Shown one piece after another: positions 18,125 through 26,543 of a stretch of DNA of 64,000 nucleotides. Under the pieces are notes generated by a model. It was not told the origin of the DNA. It did no database searches and worked only from the letters and a program-made list of their open reading frames with translations. How positions within the stretch are numbered: position 1 is the stretch's first letter; every line of letters begins with the position of its first letter. This DNA comes from Pseudomonas sp. 7P_10.2_Bac1 (GTDB lineage: Bacteria > Pseudomonadota > Gammaproteobacteria > Pseudomonadales > Pseudomonadaceae). The translations under genes and the position numbers were made by a program. The stretch is from contig NZ_JANLNV010000040.1 in assembly GCF_025465935.1 (NCBI RefSeq), positions 1 through 64,000 of the forward strand, in the 5' to 3' direction.

Positions 18125-19033
18125 TCAATCGGTAGCGGTATCGCATAACGTCTTGAGGGTACGACGCAGCCAGCGGTGTGCGTGGTCATTGTCCAGACGC
18201 GGGTGCCACGCCTGGGAGATCTCTACAGCCTGCAACGTGATGGGCAGTTCGAACGGACGCACCTTCAAGCCCATGGGCTCCAGGGTGCTGAGCAGTAACT
18301 TGGGCATGAGCGGCAAAATCAGGTTCGAAGCCGCGAGAGCGAAGATGGCGGAATAAAAGGTCGGCGTGGTAAACGACACACGTCGTTCAAAGCCCATTTC
18401 GGCCAGCACCGAATCAATCGGCCCACGCGGTACACCACGGCGCGAGACGCTGATGTGGTCAAACTCGGTGAATCGCTGCACGCTGATTGGCTGATCGAAG
18501 ATGGGGTGATCTTCTCGCGCCAGCCCTACAAAAGGGCAGTTAAACAGGCGCTGGACCTTGATGTCCGGGGAAAACTTGTTGGTGGCGCAGATGGTCAGAT
18601 CAATCCGCCCTTCGTTGAGCGCCTGGTCATCAGTAAACCCCTCGGGCACCACCCGCAAGGTGGCCTTGGGCATCTCCAGGGCCATTCGTTGACGCAAGGC
18701 TTCGCCATAGACACCAAAAAACACATCGTTGGAGCGGATGCTGAACGTGCGCTCCAGTGAGCGCAGATCACTGTCCTGGCTTTGGGTAAACACCCCATGC
18801 GCCAACTCCACCACACCGCGCACCTGCTCGCGCAACTCCAAGGCCCGTGGGGTGGGCACCAGGCCACGCCCGGAACGCACCAGAATCGGGTCGTTCAGCA
18901 CTTCACGGATACGCGTCAGGGTGCGGCTCATGGCCGGGGCGCTCAGATTCATACGCCGGGCAGCGCCCACCACAGAGCCTTCTTCGAGCAAGACATTCAA
19001 GGCAACCAGTAGATTCAAGTCAGGTATTTGCAT
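18125..19033 (-). CDS. LysR-family regulator (NodD/PcpR-like branch) upstream of the efflux operon
   Basis: A 302-residue regulator. The helix-turn-helix region reads DLNLLVALNVLLEEGSVVGA with NLSAPAMSRTLTRIREVLND, and VRSGRGLVPTPRALELREQV is the NodD/LeuO-branch signature. I chose ATG 19033; a TTG 9 bases upstream is possible. It points the same way as the EmrB-EmrA-NodT operon and ends about 105 bp before its leader frame, so it is the likely controller of the pump. Confidence 0.85.
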   Translation of the reverse strand: MQIPDLNLLVALNVLLEEGSVVGAARRMNLSAPAMSRTLTRIREVLNDPILVRSGRGLVPTPRALELREQVRGVVELAHGVFTQSQDSDLRSLERTFSIRSNDVFFGVYGEALRQRMALEMPKATLRVVPEGFTDDQALNEGRIDLTICATNKFSPDIKVQRLFNCPFVGLAREDHPIFDQPISVQRFTEFDHISVSRRGVPRGPIDSVLAEMGFERRVSFTTPTFYSAIFALAASNLILPLMPKLLLSTLEPMGLKVRPFELPITLQAVEISQAWHPRLDNDHAHRWLRRTLKTLCDTATD

Positions 19034-19182
19034 GGGTCGCAAGGTTAGCGTTTAACGTTCGCAGAGGCCAGATACACCTGCCAGGCTTGTTGGAAGCACA
19101 CGCCCCATTGTTGCGCAGCAGGTAAAACTGTATCACCGCTACTTAGCTAGCTAACAAAACGAGTCGCAGGTACATTGCACGC

Positions 19183-19202
19183 CGTCAGGTCGATGCCTGA
19201 CG
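19183..19202 (+). other. Small stem-loop upstream of an orphan terminator
   Basis: CGTCAGG and CCTGACG arms around TCGATG form a perfect 7-bp stem, 22 bases before the terminator at 19225. Together they look like the 3' part of a small transcript read on the plus strand. Confidence 0.4.
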
Positions 19203-19224
19203 CTCTCTTTGGTTTGAGAATCTT

Positions 19225-19266
19225 GGCCATTAGCGGATCCCCCGTCCGCTAATGGCCTTTTTTATT
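19225..19266 (+). terminator. Strong intrinsic terminator with no upstream gene
   Basis: A perfect 13-bp stem (GGCCATTAGCGGA / TCCGCTAATGGCC) with a 7-base loop is followed by TTTTTTATT. The T-run is on the plus strand only. No plus-strand gene lies between the lysR start (19033, minus) and this site, so it would end a non-coding or very short transcript. Confidence 0.85.
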
Positions 19267-19378
19267 CCACTGGCCGCTCCCCTGCCTGCCATCGATGTTC
19301 ATCGATCCCGACTTGCTCCGCACCGCAGCAATGCGCCTATGATGCTCACCCATGAACCCCATCGACAGGAACCCTGGC

Positions 19379-20164
19379 ATGAATCTCAATCTGCATGGAA
19401 AACTCGTGGTCATTACCGGCGGCAGCAAGGGCATCGGTCTGGCATGCGCTCGTGCGTTCGGGCAAGAACAGGCCCGTGTGGTGATTGTGTCGCGCTCACT
19501 CGAAAACATCGAAACGGCGCTCAAGACGCTGAAAAGCGAAGGCATCCAGGCCAGCGGTTTTGCAGCCCACCTGTCGGTCTATGAAAATGCCGTGCAGGTA
19601 ATCGCCAATATCGAGGCCCAGCACGGGCCGGTCGACATCCTGATCAACAGCGCCGGGGCTGCCAAACGTTATGACCCCAAAGACCTGGACGGCCAGGCGC
19701 TGCGGGCGGGCATGGAAGACAAATACTTCCCGGTGATCAATAGCCAGCAAGCCGTACTGGTCTCTATGAGCGCCCGCGGCCAGGGCGTCATCGTCAATAT
19801 CATCGGTTCTGGGGGCAAGGTGCCTACCAGCACTCACCTGTCAGGCGGGGCCGCCAATGCGGCATTGATGTTGGCAACCGTCGGTGCGGCCGAACACTAT
19901 GCCGCGCAGGGTATTCGGATCAACGGCATCAACCCCGGCTACACCCTCACCGGGCGGGTTGAGCAATCCGTGGCCGTGGAAGCCAAGCGTTTGAATATTT
20001 CCCCGGAAGAAGCCTTGGCGCGCGGTGTCGCCAGCGTGCCACTGGGGCGCTACGGCAAGCCCGAGGAAGTGGCCGACGCGGCGTTGTTCCTGGCCAGCGA
20101 CCGCGCCAGCTACATCGTCGGCGCGATCCTGCCGGTGAACGGCGGGCGCACTCCAGTGATCTGA
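19379..20164 (+). CDS. Short-chain dehydrogenase/reductase lacking the canonical YxxxK
   Basis: A 261-residue classical-SDR fold. The cofactor motif TGGSKGIG (about residues 11-18), the NSAG stretch and a C-terminal YIVGAILPVNGG are normal. Where family members carry YxxSK, this protein reads HLSGGAANAALM, so both the catalytic Tyr and Lys are missing. It may use other residues or be a non-catalytic relative. I chose ATG 19379 because AGGAA lies 7 bases upstream; an in-frame ATG at 19352 lacks a ribosome-binding site. It converges on the binding-protein gene. Confidence 0.8.
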   Translation: MNLNLHGKLVVITGGSKGIGLACARAFGQEQARVVIVSRSLENIETALKTLKSEGIQASGFAAHLSVYENAVQVIANIEAQHGPVDILINSAGAAKRYDPKDLDGQALRAGMEDKYFPVINSQQAVLVSMSARGQGVIVNIIGSGGKVPTSTHLSGGAANAALMLATVGAAEHYAAQGIRINGINPGYTLTGRVEQSVAVEAKRLNISPEEALARGVASVPLGRYGKPEEVADAALFLASDRASYIVGAILPVNGGRTPVI

Positions 20165-20177
20165 GCCTCTGCGCCAT

Positions 20178-20211
20178 AAACAACGCGGCCTGCTGGCAGG
20201 CCGCATTGTTT
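20178..20211. terminator. Bidirectional intrinsic terminator
   Basis: AAACAACGCGGCCTGC and GCAGGCCGCATTGTTT form a near-perfect stem with a 2-base centre between the convergent SDR and binding-protein genes. A/T tails are present on both sides, so it can stop transcripts from either direction. Confidence 0.8.
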
Positions 20212-20219
20212 AGCCGCCG

Positions 20220-21254
20220 TTACTTGGTTTTGGCGACCCATGAATTGAAGCGTTGTTCCAGTTCTTCGCCATGGTTAACCCAGAATTCGTTATTGATCGG
20301 CATGGCCTGGGCCAGGTTATCCGGTGCGGTATTCAGCCGCGCAGCCAGGGCCGGGTCCAACAACGCTGCGGTGTTCAGGTTGACCGAGCCGTAGCCCAAC
20401 TCTTGGGTATGGATCTTCTGGTTTTCCGGCTTGAGGGTGAAAGCGATAAAGTCTTCGGCCACGGCCTTGTTTTTGCTGCCTGTGGGGATCGCCCACGAGT
20501 CGATGGCGTAGATGCTGCCGTTCCAGACCACTTTAAGGTTGGCACCGGATTGTTGAGCGGCGAATACCCGGCCATTGAAGGCGGTGGTCATGACCACGTC
20601 ACCACTGGCCAGAAACTGCATCGGTTGCGCGCCGGCTTCCCACCACTGGATATCGGACTTGATCTGATCGAGCTTGCGGAACGCGCGATCCACGCCTTCT
20701 TTGGTAGACAACTGTTTATAGATGTCGGCATACGGTACGCCGTCGGCCATCAACGCCACTTCAAGCGAGTACTTGGCGCCTTTGCGCAGGCTGCGTTTGC
20801 CAGGGAATTTCTGGGTGTCCCAAAAATAGGCCCAGCCGGTCGGCGCGCTGCTGACTTTGTCACCGTTGTAGGCCATGGCCATCGACCACACCAGTACACC
20901 GGCGCCACACTCGGACAGCGTGCCGGGTACGTAGTCTGCCGGGTTGCCTAGCTTGCTCTGGTCGAGGGGTTCAAACAGGCCTTCTTCGCAACCGCGAATC
21001 AGCTCCGGCGCTTCGACCTGCACGACGTCCCAGTTGACACTTTTGGTGTCGACCATGGCTTTGATCCGGCCCATCTCGCCGTTGTACTCACCCGCGATCA
21101 CTTTGTTGCCGCTGGCGTTGGCGAAAGGCTTGTAGAACGCGTCGGTCTGCACGTCCTTGCTGGCACCACCAAACGAAATCACGGTAATTTCGTCAGCCAT
21201 CGCATTGGCCGAAATAGCCGCGATAAGCAAGGCTCCGATTGCTGTCTTTTTCAT
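20220..21254 (-). CDS. Periplasmic binding protein, spermidine/putrescine (PotD-like) type
   Basis: A 344-residue exported protein with a Sec signal ending at NAMA-DE (about residue 20) and a type II periplasmic binding fold: VISFGGASKDVQTDAFYKPF, YWNG-like GEYNGEMGRIKAMVD and FIAFTLKPENQKIH. This family binds polyamines, opines or other small amines for ABC import. No permease or ATPase gene is adjacent, so it must work with components elsewhere. It lies downstream of the aldolase gene on the same strand after a 143-bp gap. Confidence 0.8.
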   Translation of the reverse strand: MKKTAIGALLIAAISANAMADEITVISFGGASKDVQTDAFYKPFANASGNKVIAGEYNGEMGRIKAMVDTKSVNWDVVQVEAPELIRGCEEGLFEPLDQSKLGNPADYVPGTLSECGAGVLVWSMAMAYNGDKVSSAPTGWAYFWDTQKFPGKRSLRKGAKYSLEVALMADGVPYADIYKQLSTKEGVDRAFRKLDQIKSDIQWWEAGAQPMQFLASGDVVMTTAFNGRVFAAQQSGANLKVVWNGSIYAIDSWAIPTGSKNKAVAEDFIAFTLKPENQKIHTQELGYGSVNLNTAALLDPALAARLNTAPDNLAQAMPINNEFWVNHGEELEQRFNSWVAKTK

Positions 21255-21397
21255 ATCTACCTCTAGGATTAATTGTTATGGCAGAGTTGAATCACGCTTG
21301 GCAGCGCTCACTGAGCGAGCGCCCAGTTTCACACATCTGGTTCTGGGACCAGTCGAGTGTTGAGTCAGGCCGTTGACGACCTGACCGCTGCTGTCCC

Positions 21398-22171
21398 TCA
21401 GCTTTGGTAGTCCCCTTCATCGTTGGAAATCAGACGCAACACAGACGACCAAGCCAGTTCATGCAGGTTGTGCTCAATCTCGTCATCGGACTGTTGAGCG
21501 GTCAACTCACACACGGCCTCGGATGGGAACCGTAAAATCGCCCCGCCCGCCTGCGCTTGAACCTGGGCCTGACAGGCACGCTCCAGGAAGTAAATCTGAT
21601 TGAACGCCTCGGCAATCGAACGGCCCGTGGCGAGCAAGCCGTGGTTACGCAAAATCATCACCATGTGCGGGCCCAGGTCGCGCACCAGTCGCTGGCGCTC
21701 ATCGGGATTAAGGGCGATGCCTTCGTAATCGTGGTAACCCAGACGCCGGTAGAACTTCAGCGCGTGCTGGCTGATCGGCAACAAGCCGTCTTCCTGTGCG
21801 GACACCGCGATGCCCGCCGAGGTGTGGGTATGCACGATGCAACTGATGTCATGGCGCGCGGCATGAATCGCTGAATGGATGTTGAAACCCGCACGGTTGA
21901 CGCTGTCGGGGCCGTGCTGGGCATCGACGGTATTGCCCTCGTAGTCGATCTTGACCAGATCGGAGGCGCGCATTTCATGAAACAAAACGCCGTAGCGGTT
22001 GATCAGGAAGTGCCCTTCTTCACCCGGCACCCGAGCGGAAATGTGCGTGTCGATCAGATCGGTCATTCGAAAATGCGCGACCAGCCGGTAAAGTGCAGCC
22101 AGATCGCAACGGGTTTTCCACTCGTCATCGGAAATCAGGCTGCGGTCGAATTGAAAAGGCGTGTCGTGCAT
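21398..22171 (-). CDS. Class II aldolase/adducin-family protein
   Basis: A 257-residue protein with the metal-binding histidines of the fuculose-phosphate aldolase fold: HTHTSAG (His-x-His) and the later NHGLLATGRS. The N-terminal DTHISARVPG replaces the usual GN(I/L)S phosphate loop partly, so the substrate may not be a sugar phosphate. ATG 22171 is preferred over an upstream in-frame start. It is divergent from the MocR regulator and likely controlled by it. Confidence 0.8.
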   Translation of the reverse strand: MHDTPFQFDRSLISDDEWKTRCDLAALYRLVAHFRMTDLIDTHISARVPGEEGHFLINRYGVLFHEMRASDLVKIDYEGNTVDAQHGPDSVNRAGFNIHSAIHAARHDISCIVHTHTSAGIAVSAQEDGLLPISQHALKFYRRLGYHDYEGIALNPDERQRLVRDLGPHMVMILRNHGLLATGRSIAEAFNQIYFLERACQAQVQAQAGGAILRFPSEAVCELTAQQSDDEIEHNLHELAWSSVLRLISNDEGDYQS

Positions 22172-22318
22172 CGCGGGTCCTTGTTCGATTGAGGGGGGAA
22201 TGGCATAAGCTTGCCCCCGCACGTCACCGGCGACCATGCACAGAAAACCTGCTGCCAGCGCATTACTGTTATGGTTTTTTTACCGGTACACACACCGCAG
22301 CCCTTAGAGCCTGGACGG

Positions 22319-23773
22319 ATGTTTATGATGTTTTTGGATCCCGACTCCGAGGAGTCACTGGTCAACCAGATCGTTTCGGGGATCAGCCTGGCGATCAAAG
22401 AACACCGGCTGAAATCCGGCAGCAAACTGCCTTCGATCCGCAAATTCGCACAAACCCACAAGGTCAGCCACTTCACCGCTGTCGAAGCCTACGACCGTCT
22501 GGTAGCGCTCGGTCACCTGACGCCGGTGCGCAATGCCGGTTTCTATGTACGCAGCAGCGCAGGGAACCCGCGCCCCGATCCCGTCCCGGTGCCCCACGAG
22601 CAAGACACTGAGTTCGACTTTGACGCGCACCTGCTGCTGCAAAAAGTCTTCCAGCCCATGGGCATGGAATTACGCCCGGGCATCGGCCTGCTGCCCGAGC
22701 AGTGGACTGACCACGACGGCCTGCAACGCGGCCTGCGCACCTTGGCCCGCAGCGAGCCTGGCAGTTTTTCCGGTTACGGGCAGGCCAAAGGCTCGTTGCG
22801 GCTGCGCGGCAAACTCGCAGAAAAACTGGCAGACACGCGCATCGCTGCGCACCCCGAGCAAATCATGCTGACCAGCGGCGGCAGCCATGCGCTGGATCTG
22901 GTTACGCGCTATCTGGTGCAACGCGGTGACAGCGTACTGGTCGATGAACCGGGCTATCACAACCTGTTCCTCAACTTGCGTTTGCAAGGGGCCAAGCTGC
23001 TGGGAGTACCGCGCACCCGCGATGGTTTCGACCTTGAGGTGCTTGAAGCGCTGATTGTCCAGCATCGGCCCAAAGTGTTTTTCACCAACACCCGTCTGCA
23101 CTGTCCAACCGGCACCAGCCTGTCACTGGCAGTGGCACACCGGGTGCTGCAACTGGCTGAAAAGTACGACTTTCTGATTGTCGAAAATGACATTTATGCC
23201 GACCTCGACAGCTCCGGCCAGCAAGCCCTGGCCGGCATGGATCAGCTGTCGCGGGTGATCTACATCGGCAGCTTTTCGAAAACCATTGCCCCGGCATTGC
23301 GGGTCGGATTTGTAGCGGCGCACCAGGAACTGATCGACGAGTTAGTGCCGCTCAAGCTGGTCAGCGGCCTCACCACCTCGCAGCTGACTGAAGAACTTGC
23401 CTTGACAGTGTTGCTTCAAGGCCGCCACCGCAAACACGTCAAACAGTTGCAAAGCAACCTCGCTGACGCCCACGAAACCGTCGCACGATTGCTGGAAGGC
23501 GTGGGCATGGAGCTATTTGTCAAACCCCATGCAGGGATGTTTCTGTGGGCCCGTCATCCCTTGATCGAAGACTCGACCGCGCTGGCAACCAAAGCCCGGG
23601 ACGAAAAAATCCTGCTCGCCCCTGGCCAATTGTTTATGCCCAACGCGCAGATCATTCCGTGGATGCGATTCAATGTGGCGCATTCGCTGGATGAGCGCAT
23701 TTACAGGTTGTTGGAGCGGGAAATAGAGCGCTTCCAGTCAGGCCGGGACCTTGAGAGGCCATTGCCGCAGTAA
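22319..23773 (+). CDS. MocR-type (GntR-aminotransferase fusion) regulator
   Basis: A 484-residue fusion. An N-terminal GntR winged helix (QIVSGISLAIKEHRLKSGSK, PSIRKFAQTHKVSHFTAVEA) is joined to a fold-type I aminotransferase domain whose PLP lysine is in SFSKTIAPALRVGF (about residue 320). MocR proteins sense amines or amino acids, often through PLP chemistry, and control divergent genes. Here the divergent genes are the aldolase and a polyamine-type binding protein, hinting at an amine ligand. I chose ATG 22319. Confidence 0.88.
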   Translation: MFMMFLDPDSEESLVNQIVSGISLAIKEHRLKSGSKLPSIRKFAQTHKVSHFTAVEAYDRLVALGHLTPVRNAGFYVRSSAGNPRPDPVPVPHEQDTEFDFDAHLLLQKVFQPMGMELRPGIGLLPEQWTDHDGLQRGLRTLARSEPGSFSGYGQAKGSLRLRGKLAEKLADTRIAAHPEQIMLTSGGSHALDLVTRYLVQRGDSVLVDEPGYHNLFLNLRLQGAKLLGVPRTRDGFDLEVLEALIVQHRPKVFFTNTRLHCPTGTSLSLAVAHRVLQLAEKYDFLIVENDIYADLDSSGQQALAGMDQLSRVIYIGSFSKTIAPALRVGFVAAHQELIDELVPLKLVSGLTTSQLTEELALTVLLQGRHRKHVKQLQSNLADAHETVARLLEGVGMELFVKPHAGMFLWARHPLIEDSTALATKARDEKILLAPGQLFMPNAQIIPWMRFNVAHSLDERIYRLLEREIERFQSGRDLERPLPQ

Positions 23774-23820
23774 CGGATATGTCCTCAAATCCTCTCTATT
23801 TGAAAGCCTCCCTCACCCTA

Positions 23821-23843
23821 GCCCTCTTCCGAAGGGAGAGGGC
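23821..23843. repeat. GC-rich inverted repeat after mocR
   Basis: GCCCTCTTCC and GGGAGAGGGC enclose a 3-base loop, with outer ACCCTA/TAGGGT pairs. It resembles a dispersed pseudomonad repeat and a related hairpin at 58.46 kb; it may end the mocR transcript. Confidence 0.6.
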
Positions 23844-23926
23844 GCAGATTAGGGTATGGCGCATGGTCAATCGCGCCAGCCTGAACTACGCTGGCTGCGC
23901 GATCCATAGCCGTCGTGGGGCTTTCT

Positions 23927-25012
23927 ATGCAGTTGAATAAAAAGATCTCCAGCCTTGAACAGTTGATCTGCAAGCAATACCGCTGGATTCACGCCGTTCG
24001 CATCAGCCTGGCGTTTCTGATCACTTTTGTCGTGATCCGCTATTTCAAGCTGGACGGCGCTGTCTGGATTCTGATTACCCTGCTGATCGTGATGGGACCG
24101 CAACCGTATTGGGGCAATGTGTTTTCGAGGGCCTTGCAACGCACCGGCGGCACGGTCATCGGCGCGGTGTCCGGGCTGATCGCGCTGCTTATTGAGATCT
24201 ATTCGTATCCGTCCATGCTGCTGTGGTGCGCGCTGGTCATTTTTGTCGCCGGTTACCTGACGCTCGGCAAGCACCCTTATATGGCCTTGCTCATCGGCTC
24301 CACTCTGGCGGTAGTCAGTTGCTCCCCGCCCAATGACATGGAGTCGGCGGTCCTGCGCAGCGTCTATGTATTGAGCGGCTCAGTGCTGGCAATGATCTAC
24401 ACCAGCATCTATCCGCAGCGCGCCTACACCGACTGGCGGATAACCTTCAGCCAGAGCCTGGGCAAACTCAAGTCCCTGTATGAAAACTACTTTTCGAAGA
24501 AAACCCTTGAGCGCCCCGCCCTAGAAGAGCAACTGAAGGATGAGCTCGACACTGTCCTCAAACTGCGCAAATACATCGTCCCGGCCAGCAACGAAAGCAA
24601 ATTGAAGCCTGCGGTGTTGCATTCTCTGCAGACGCTGCACCGTAATGTGCTGTCGACCTTGTCACTGATGATCGACGCCTACTGGTCGTCAGCCGAGAGC
24701 CACACACTGATCGAAAAAGAACCGGTCTTGCGCGATGCCCGGCTCTTGATTCCCCAGGCGCTGGAGTCATTGCAAAACAAGCTGTGCATGGGCATCGGCG
24801 ACAATGCAATCAGCGACCAGTTGCGCCAGACCACCCGAGATCTCAAGGACCTGGCTCTGCAATACGCCGATCACACCAATGCCGAAACGCCCTTCTATGC
24901 CTACGTCTGGCTGACTCTGCAGATGCTCCAGCAATTGACCGAACTGAATGATCAGTTGCATGCCGCGCTGTATCAGAAAAATCGGTCGACAGAGGGGCCT
25001 CGAGAAGCATAA
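23927..25012 (+). CDS. FUSC-family inner-membrane protein (aromatic acid exporter-like)
   Basis: A 361-residue protein with about six N-terminal helices (residues 20-165) and a cytoplasmic helical C-terminus. The membrane part (GAVWILITLLIVMGPQPYWG, RTGGTVIGAVSGLIAL) matches the FUSC/YccS/AaeB fold, whose members export fusaric acid or hydroxylated aromatic acids. It is half the size of AaeB. ATG 23927 is chosen over GTG 23915. No membrane-fusion partner is adjacent. Confidence 0.75.
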   Translation: MQLNKKISSLEQLICKQYRWIHAVRISLAFLITFVVIRYFKLDGAVWILITLLIVMGPQPYWGNVFSRALQRTGGTVIGAVSGLIALLIEIYSYPSMLLWCALVIFVAGYLTLGKHPYMALLIGSTLAVVSCSPPNDMESAVLRSVYVLSGSVLAMIYTSIYPQRAYTDWRITFSQSLGKLKSLYENYFSKKTLERPALEEQLKDELDTVLKLRKYIVPASNESKLKPAVLHSLQTLHRNVLSTLSLMIDAYWSSAESHTLIEKEPVLRDARLLIPQALESLQNKLCMGIGDNAISDQLRQTTRDLKDLALQYADHTNAETPFYAYVWLTLQMLQQLTELNDQLHAALYQKNRSTEGPREA

Positions 25013-25578
25013 CTGTAACAAGCCATCTATTTATTTCGGTTAATTCCCACTTACCCAGTAGGAATTAACCTACTAAATATTAAGAATTTACACCTAAAGA
25101 TGAATATTTAAGCCAGCGAAAATGCTTGGAAACTCCTTTAAAAAACACCAAAAAGATAAATAACTTACTGTTTTTAATCGAATTTTTAAAAAACAGCCCT
25201 CGATCACGAATCCAACGTTTTAGCAACCCAGCGTTCAAATACTTCGCCAACTGCTCACCAGTCAAAAAATATCGTCTAGGCTCAGATCGCCCCCACCGTA
25301 ATGGATTAGAACGGTTGAGCCGATGAGACACACCCGCCTCCGCACTGCTATTCGATTAGTGCCCAAAATGAACCCGGATTTCCTCCTGAGGAAATCAACC
25401 GTCCTAGTGTATTGCGCGCCTGGAAACTTCATTAAAGCTCTCACTCAATGCCACCCAACCTGAACGGACCGCCGCGCTGCCAGCGCGTCGATGTGGACGC
25501 TATCAGCCTGGCGCAGGGTCACGCCTTGAACAGCAGGCTGAACATTCATTTTTTACCGCACTGTAGACAGGAGGGCTT
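25013..25578. other. 566-bp intergenic region, AT-rich in its first half
   Basis: The first 300 bases are clearly AT-richer than the surroundings. Two short frames (25080-25331 minus, 83 codons; 25126-25326 plus, 66 codons) have no recognisable motif. The second half holds GCACT...AGTGC arms at about 25344-25364 and must contain the urease promoter, but no convincing sigma-54 or sigma-70 box was identified. AGGAGGG precedes ureA. Confidence 0.5.
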
Positions 25579-25881
25579 ATGCAGCTCACCCCCAGAGAGA
25601 TCGACAAACTGATGGTGTACACCTTGTCGGACGTGGCCCTGCGCCGCAAGGCACGTGGCTTGAAGCTGAACTACCCGGAGGCCGTTTCAATTATCACTGT
25701 GACCGCCCTGGAGGGTGCCCGCGATGGCAAGTCGGTGGAAGATGTGATGACCGAGGCCAGCAAGGTGCTGACCAAGGACGACGTCATGGAAGGCGTCAGC
25801 GAACTGATTCCAAACGTGCAGGTTGAAGCGATTTTCACTGACGGCAGCCGCCTGGTCACAGTCCACGATCCGATCAAGTAA
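25579..25881 (+). CDS. ureA: Urease subunit gamma
   Basis: A 100-residue protein of standard length. [20 protein letters not shown] at the start and [20 protein letters not shown] at the end are highly characteristic. It packs with UreB and UreC in the (alpha-beta-gamma)3 enzyme hydrolysing urea to ammonia and carbamate. By memory it is strikingly close to Yersinia UreA. First gene of ureABCEFGD. Confidence 0.97.
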   Translation: MQLTPREIDKLMVYTLSDVALRRKARGLKLNYPEAVSIITVTALEGARDGKSVEDVMTEASKVLTKDDVMEGVSELIPNVQVEAIFTDGSRLVTVHDPIK

Positions 25882-25932
25882 CGGCCCGGCTTGGCCGGTC
25901 AACGCACACAGACCTGTTTCGAGGAATTCGTC

Positions 25933-26457
25933 ATGAGTACCAAAAAACCCGCTGCCCCTGCTGCACCCGCCAGCGTCCATCAAGACACGCATCCGGCGCA
26001 TCACATCCCGGATGCCAAAACCCCGAGTGGCGTGCAGCAGGGCCATGAAGAGGATGTGCCGCTGGGCGGCGTTATTTACGCCAGCACGCCAATCAGCTTT
26101 AACGAAGATCGCCCGGTGACCACGGTGAAAGTGCGCAACACCGGCGACCGTCCGATCCAGATCGGTTCGCACTATCACTTTTTTGAAGTGAACCGCGCCC
26201 TGGAGTTCGACCGCACAGCCGCCTTTGGCAAACGCCTGAATATCACCTCGACCACGGCAATCCGCTTTGAGCCCGGCGATGAAATCGAGGTCTCGCTGAT
26301 TCCGTACGGCGGCAAGCAGACCGTCTACGGCTTTAACAACCTGGTCGATGGTTGGGCACCGGACGACACCATCGCCGTGCATGAGCGCGCAGAGAAACTG
26401 CAAGCCATCCAGCGTGCGACCGACCTTGGCTTCAAGTTTTCCAAGACCGGCCAGTAG
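25933..26457 (+). CDS. ureB: Urease subunit beta, long form
   Basis: A 174-residue UreB. The core [20 protein letters not shown] and [13 protein letters not shown] is unmistakable. It is well above the roughly 100-120 residues of most bacterial UreB: an N-terminal Pro/Ala/His-rich extension (about residues 1-40) and a C-terminal tail after [10 protein letters not shown] ([20 protein letters not shown]). The same long form is known in Yersinia. ATG 25933 follows GAGGAATT; an in-frame start at 25891 lacks such a site. Confidence 0.95.
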   Translation: MSTKKPAAPAAPASVHQDTHPAHHIPDAKTPSGVQQGHEEDVPLGGVIYASTPISFNEDRPVTTVKVRNTGDRPIQIGSHYHFFEVNRALEFDRTAAFGKRLNITSTTAIRFEPGDEIEVSLIPYGGKQTVYGFNNLVDGWAPDDTIAVHERAEKLQAIQRATDLGFKFSKTGQ

Positions 26458-26543
26458 CCCACCCGGCACCTCACGCACTTACATTTTTTGCACCTGCGCG
26501 GCTGAGCGATCAACACCTGCGCGGCATTAGAAAGGAGCCACCG

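Noticed and set aside
25080..25444. Short minus-strand frames upstream of ureA, possibly coding
   Set aside because: No recognised motif, composition shifts midway, and no ribosome-binding site of note; kept only as an intergenic note.
25508..25523. Sigma-54-like TGGC...GC element upstream of ureA
   Set aside because: The spacing between GG and GC is 11 bases rather than the required 10 and the flanks do not match.
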